Origin: Fodinibius sp051746985 | GTDB taxonomy: Bacteria > Bacteroidota > Rhodothermia > Balneolales > Balneolaceae | Reading direction: 5' to 3' | Assembly (NCBI GenBank): GCA_051746985.1 | Contig: JBNJFP010000056.1 | Coordinates: 1-7,753, forward strand | Length of the DNA: 7,753 nucleotides | Shown here: positions 5,950-7,753 of the stretch, in pieces | Position numbering within the stretch: position 1 is the first letter of the stretch | How the letters are laid out: each line of letters starts with the position of its first letter | Notes under the pieces: model-generated | What the model saw: only the letters and a program-made list of their open reading frames with translations | Database searches by the model: none | What the model was told of the DNA's origin: nothing | Program-made: the position numbers and the translations under genes

Positions 5950-6477
5950 ATGGCTGATCCAAAAACGATAAAAGAAGCCTTTGAGCGAAATCAAAAGGCG
6001 TTACAGTTACGTCCGTCAAAAGCCAAAAGTACTACAACAACGAAAGTTCGATTGTTTGACGGAACGACCTGTGAAGTGGAGCATAAACACTGGAAATTTA
6101 AGGTGGATATTGGTACTTCGGAGGGCGGTAACGATGCCGGGCCGGGTCCCGGTATTTTGGAGCGCGGCGCGCTGGGTAGTTGCTTAGCTATTGCATATTC
6201 ACAACGTGCTGCTATGCTGGATATCCCAATCGATTCCATTGAGATTGATGTAGAGTCAGATTTTGATGCCCGGGGCATGTTGCATATTACAGATGATCCA
6301 GCCGGCTTTAATGCCATTCGATACAAAGTCTATATCGAGAGTCCGGCTCCTGAAGATCAAATAATGCAGATGATTGAAGATGCAGATAAACACAGTCCGG
6401 TGTTGGATGATTTTAGTCGGGCTATTCCGGTGGTGCGAGAAGTAGAAATAAAAACAAGAGAAGAGGAGATGTCATGA
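5950..6477 (+). CDS. OsmC-like protein lacking the second conserved cysteine
   Basis: This 175-residue protein shows the OsmC/Ohr fold pattern: an N-terminal beta region, then G-I-L-E-R-G-A-L-G-S-C-L-A-I-A (69-83) at the start of the central helix, then the beta strands I-E-I-D-V-E-S-D-F-D. OsmC/Ohr enzymes reduce organic peroxides with two cysteines. Here C78 matches the first, but the position normally occupied by the second (C-P-V in typical members) reads K-H-S-P-V, with S149. C41 is another cysteine that could substitute, though this is untested. It may therefore not be a classical thiol peroxidase; OsmC-like members of unknown function exist. The protein has no signal peptide and is presumably cytoplasmic. 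A GGAG site ends five bases before the ATG. The gene starts 26 bases after the TPR gene and overlaps the lipoprotein gene, so it is cotranscribed. Confidence 0.85.
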   Translation: MADPKTIKEAFERNQKALQLRPSKAKSTTTTKVRLFDGTTCEVEHKHWKFKVDIGTSEGGNDAGPGPGILERGALGSCLAIAYSQRAAMLDIPIDSIEIDVESDFDARGMLHITDDPAGFNAIRYKVYIESPAPEDQIMQMIEDADKHSPVLDDFSRAIPVVREVEIKTREEEMS

Positions 6478-6965
6478 TGTTTAAAAGCAGTATGACTGTA
6501 AAAAGTCAGTCAAATCAAAAGGCAAAACTATCACAAACTACCATTACCTTTTTTTCGACTGTAGTTATTGTGATGATGTTAGTATTAAGCGGATGTGGAG
6601 ATGATGACCCTACAAGTCCCGAATTAAAAAATGTTGTGGATGTTATTATTTCACCTGACAGTGCTGAGTTTAGTGTTGGAGAACAGATGCAGTTTTCGGC
6701 TTTTGTAGTGACCGATGAAGGCGATACCATTGCTGCCGAAGATCTTGATGTTGAGTGGGAGGGGGAATGGTGGTCTAGTGATCCGGATGTTTTTACGGTT
6801 GAAGACAACGGACTTGCTACCGGGCAGAATTCCGGAGAAGCATTTTGTATTGTGGAACTCGATTTAGAAGATGACCAAACGGTTGGGACTGCCGGATTTT
6901 CTATTGCTAATACTCGCGGCATATTTGTTGGCAGAGATTCTGCTTTTGTCCTAATGTTAAATTAA
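6474..6965 (+). CDS. Lipoprotein with Big2-like immunoglobulin domain
   Basis: This 163-residue protein has a long polar N-terminus, a hydrophobic stretch (about 24-38) and a lipobox V-L-S-G-C with the acylated cysteine at C41. The residues after it, G-D-D-D, form an acidic stretch like the surface-export signal of Bacteroidota lipoproteins. Residues about 54-145 resemble a bacterial Ig-like group 2 domain: V-D-V-I-I-S-P-D-S, then F-S-V-G-E-Q-M-Q-F-S-A-F, W-S-S-D-P-D-V-F-T-V and G-L-A-T-G, ending in F-S-I. Such domains serve in adhesion or as scaffolds, with no known enzymatic role. The start overlaps the OsmC stop as ATGA. Two adjacent ATGs (6474 and 6477) share the GAGGAG site at 6463-6468. 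The n-region is unusually long, so an internal start at M7 is possible. The specific function is unknown. Confidence 0.8.
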   Translation: MMFKSSMTVKSQSNQKAKLSQTTITFFSTVVIVMMLVLSGCGDDDPTSPELKNVVDVIISPDSAEFSVGEQMQFSAFVVTDEGDTIAAEDLDVEWEGEWWSSDPDVFTVEDNGLATGQNSGEAFCIVELDLEDDQTVGTAGFSIANTRGIFVGRDSAFVLMLN

Positions 6966-6979
6966 AGAATGGAGATACT

Positions 6980-7753
6980 ATGAAACCGGCTTTACAGCGT
7001 AGAGTACAGCAGTACGGGTGGGATTATTCATCACCTTATTACCAGAAAGGGTGGAAGCGGCAGCTATGGCCCGCCCAGCAAAAGTTGCTAAAAGAGATTG
7101 ACTTGCGGGGCGGTGAAAAGGTGTTGGATATTTCTTGTGGAACGGGCTTGGTTACCTTTCCGGTGGCAAAAGCGGTAGGAGAAGAAGGGAACATCACTGG
7201 TATTGATCTTTCTGAAAAGATGATCGGGGAGGCTAAGGATCTATCCCAAGATATGGGTATTGGGAATGTAGAGTTTATGCACATGGATGCCGAGGAGCTC
7301 GATCTTGAGGATGCTTCTTTTGATGTGAGCATAAACTCGTTGGGAATGATGTATTACCCGAATCCTGATAAGGCAGTCCAGGAAATGTACCGGGTTACAA
7401 CAGCGGGCGGACGTGCGGCGGCTTTGGTTTGGGGACGTCGAAGCGCTTGCGGCTGGGCAGGGATTTTTCCCATCGTGGATGCACAGGTTGAAACCGATGT
7501 TTGTCCGCTTTTTTTCCAGCTTGGAACAGGAGATACATTAGCCCAAGAGTTTAAAAACGCTGGTTTTGTGGATGTGGAAACCGAGCGATTTGAGGTATCA
7601 TTACCCTACGAATCAGATGAAGAAGCTCTCATCGGCGCGTTTCAGGGTGGAGCAGTGGCCTTGGCTTATCGCAAGTTTGACGATCAAACCAAAGAGGAAG
7701 CACATGCCGAATATATTGAGTCTATTAAACCGTTTAGCAATGGATCGGGATAT
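6980..7753 (+). CDS. Class I SAM-dependent methyltransferase (C-terminus outside window)
   Basis: The frame is open from ATG 6980 to the window end and gives 258 residues without a stop. It is a UbiE/Methyltransf_11-type Rossmann methyltransferase. Motif I is V-L-D-I-S-C-G-T-G (48-56); the acidic end of strand beta-2 is G-I-D-L-S (74-78); M-D-A-E-E-L (102-107) and F-D-V-S-I-N-S-L-G-M-M-Y-Y-P (114-127) follow; and V-T-T-A-G-G-R (139-145) is the post-core turn. The substrate cannot be deduced; small-molecule methylation is typical of the group. The protein has no signal peptide and is cytoplasmic. GGAG (6971-6974) lies five bases before the start, and the gene begins 14 bases after the lipoprotein stop, so it belongs to the same operon. 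Only a short C-terminal segment is probably missing, judging from related lengths. Confidence 0.88.
   Translation, partial: MKPALQRRVQQYGWDYSSPYYQKGWKRQLWPAQQKLLKEIDLRGGEKVLDISCGTGLVTFPVAKAVGEEGNITGIDLSEKMIGEAKDLSQDMGIGNVEFMHMDAEELDLEDASFDVSINSLGMMYYPNPDKAVQEMYRVTTAGGRAAALVWGRRSACGWAGIFPIVDAQVETDVCPLFFQLGTGDTLAQEFKNAGFVDVETERFEVSLPYESDEEALIGAFQGGAVALAYRKFDDQTKEEAHAEYIESIKPFSNGSGY

Overview
This window comes from a bacterium of moderate GC content. It looks like a member of the Bacteroidota/Balneolota–Rhodothermota side of the tree. The grounds are a lipoprotein with an acidic stretch directly after the lipobox cysteine (C-G-D-D-D), a secreted protein whose signal peptide ends in L-N-A-Q, and intergenic imperfect-palindrome repeats. 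This placement is an inference from style, not from a marker gene.

Left part (1-1437, minus strand): the start of a phenylacetyl-CoA epoxidase operon, in the order paaA (493-1437), paaB (52-369) and the first 18 codons of paaC (1-55). paaB and paaC overlap by ATGA. paaA and paaB are separated by an unusual 123-base gap that holds an imperfect inverted repeat. The multicomponent enzyme turns phenylacetyl-CoA into its ring-1,2-epoxide.

Middle (1635-4059, plus strand): 4-hydroxyphenylpyruvate dioxygenase (hpd) followed by homogentisate 1,2-dioxygenase (hmgA), which are consecutive steps of tyrosine/phenylalanine breakdown. A second imperfect inverted repeat lies between them, and an intrinsic terminator closes the unit at 4085-4118. 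The paa and hpd-hmgA units diverge from a 197-base shared region (1438-1634). That region contains a perfect 9+4+9 dyad (1507-1528), a perfect 14-base LacI-like palindrome (1452-1465) and a plausible sigma-70-type hpd promoter (1565-1593). The layout suggests joint control of two aromatic catabolic branches.

Right part (4304-7753, plus strand): a tightly packed four-gene unit. It encodes a secreted, histidine-rich TPR protein, an OsmC-like protein lacking the usual second cysteine, a putative surface lipoprotein with a Big2-like fold, and a class I SAM-dependent methyltransferase that runs off the window end. Gaps or overlaps between these genes are 26 bases or less. Its leader carries a strong dyad (4226-4258) with TTAGGG/CCCTAA cores. 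No known pathway is recognised for this unit, and it is the best candidate here for something undescribed.

No RNA genes, CRISPR arrays, insertion sequences or prophage genes were seen, and no gene-free stretch exceeds 300 bases.
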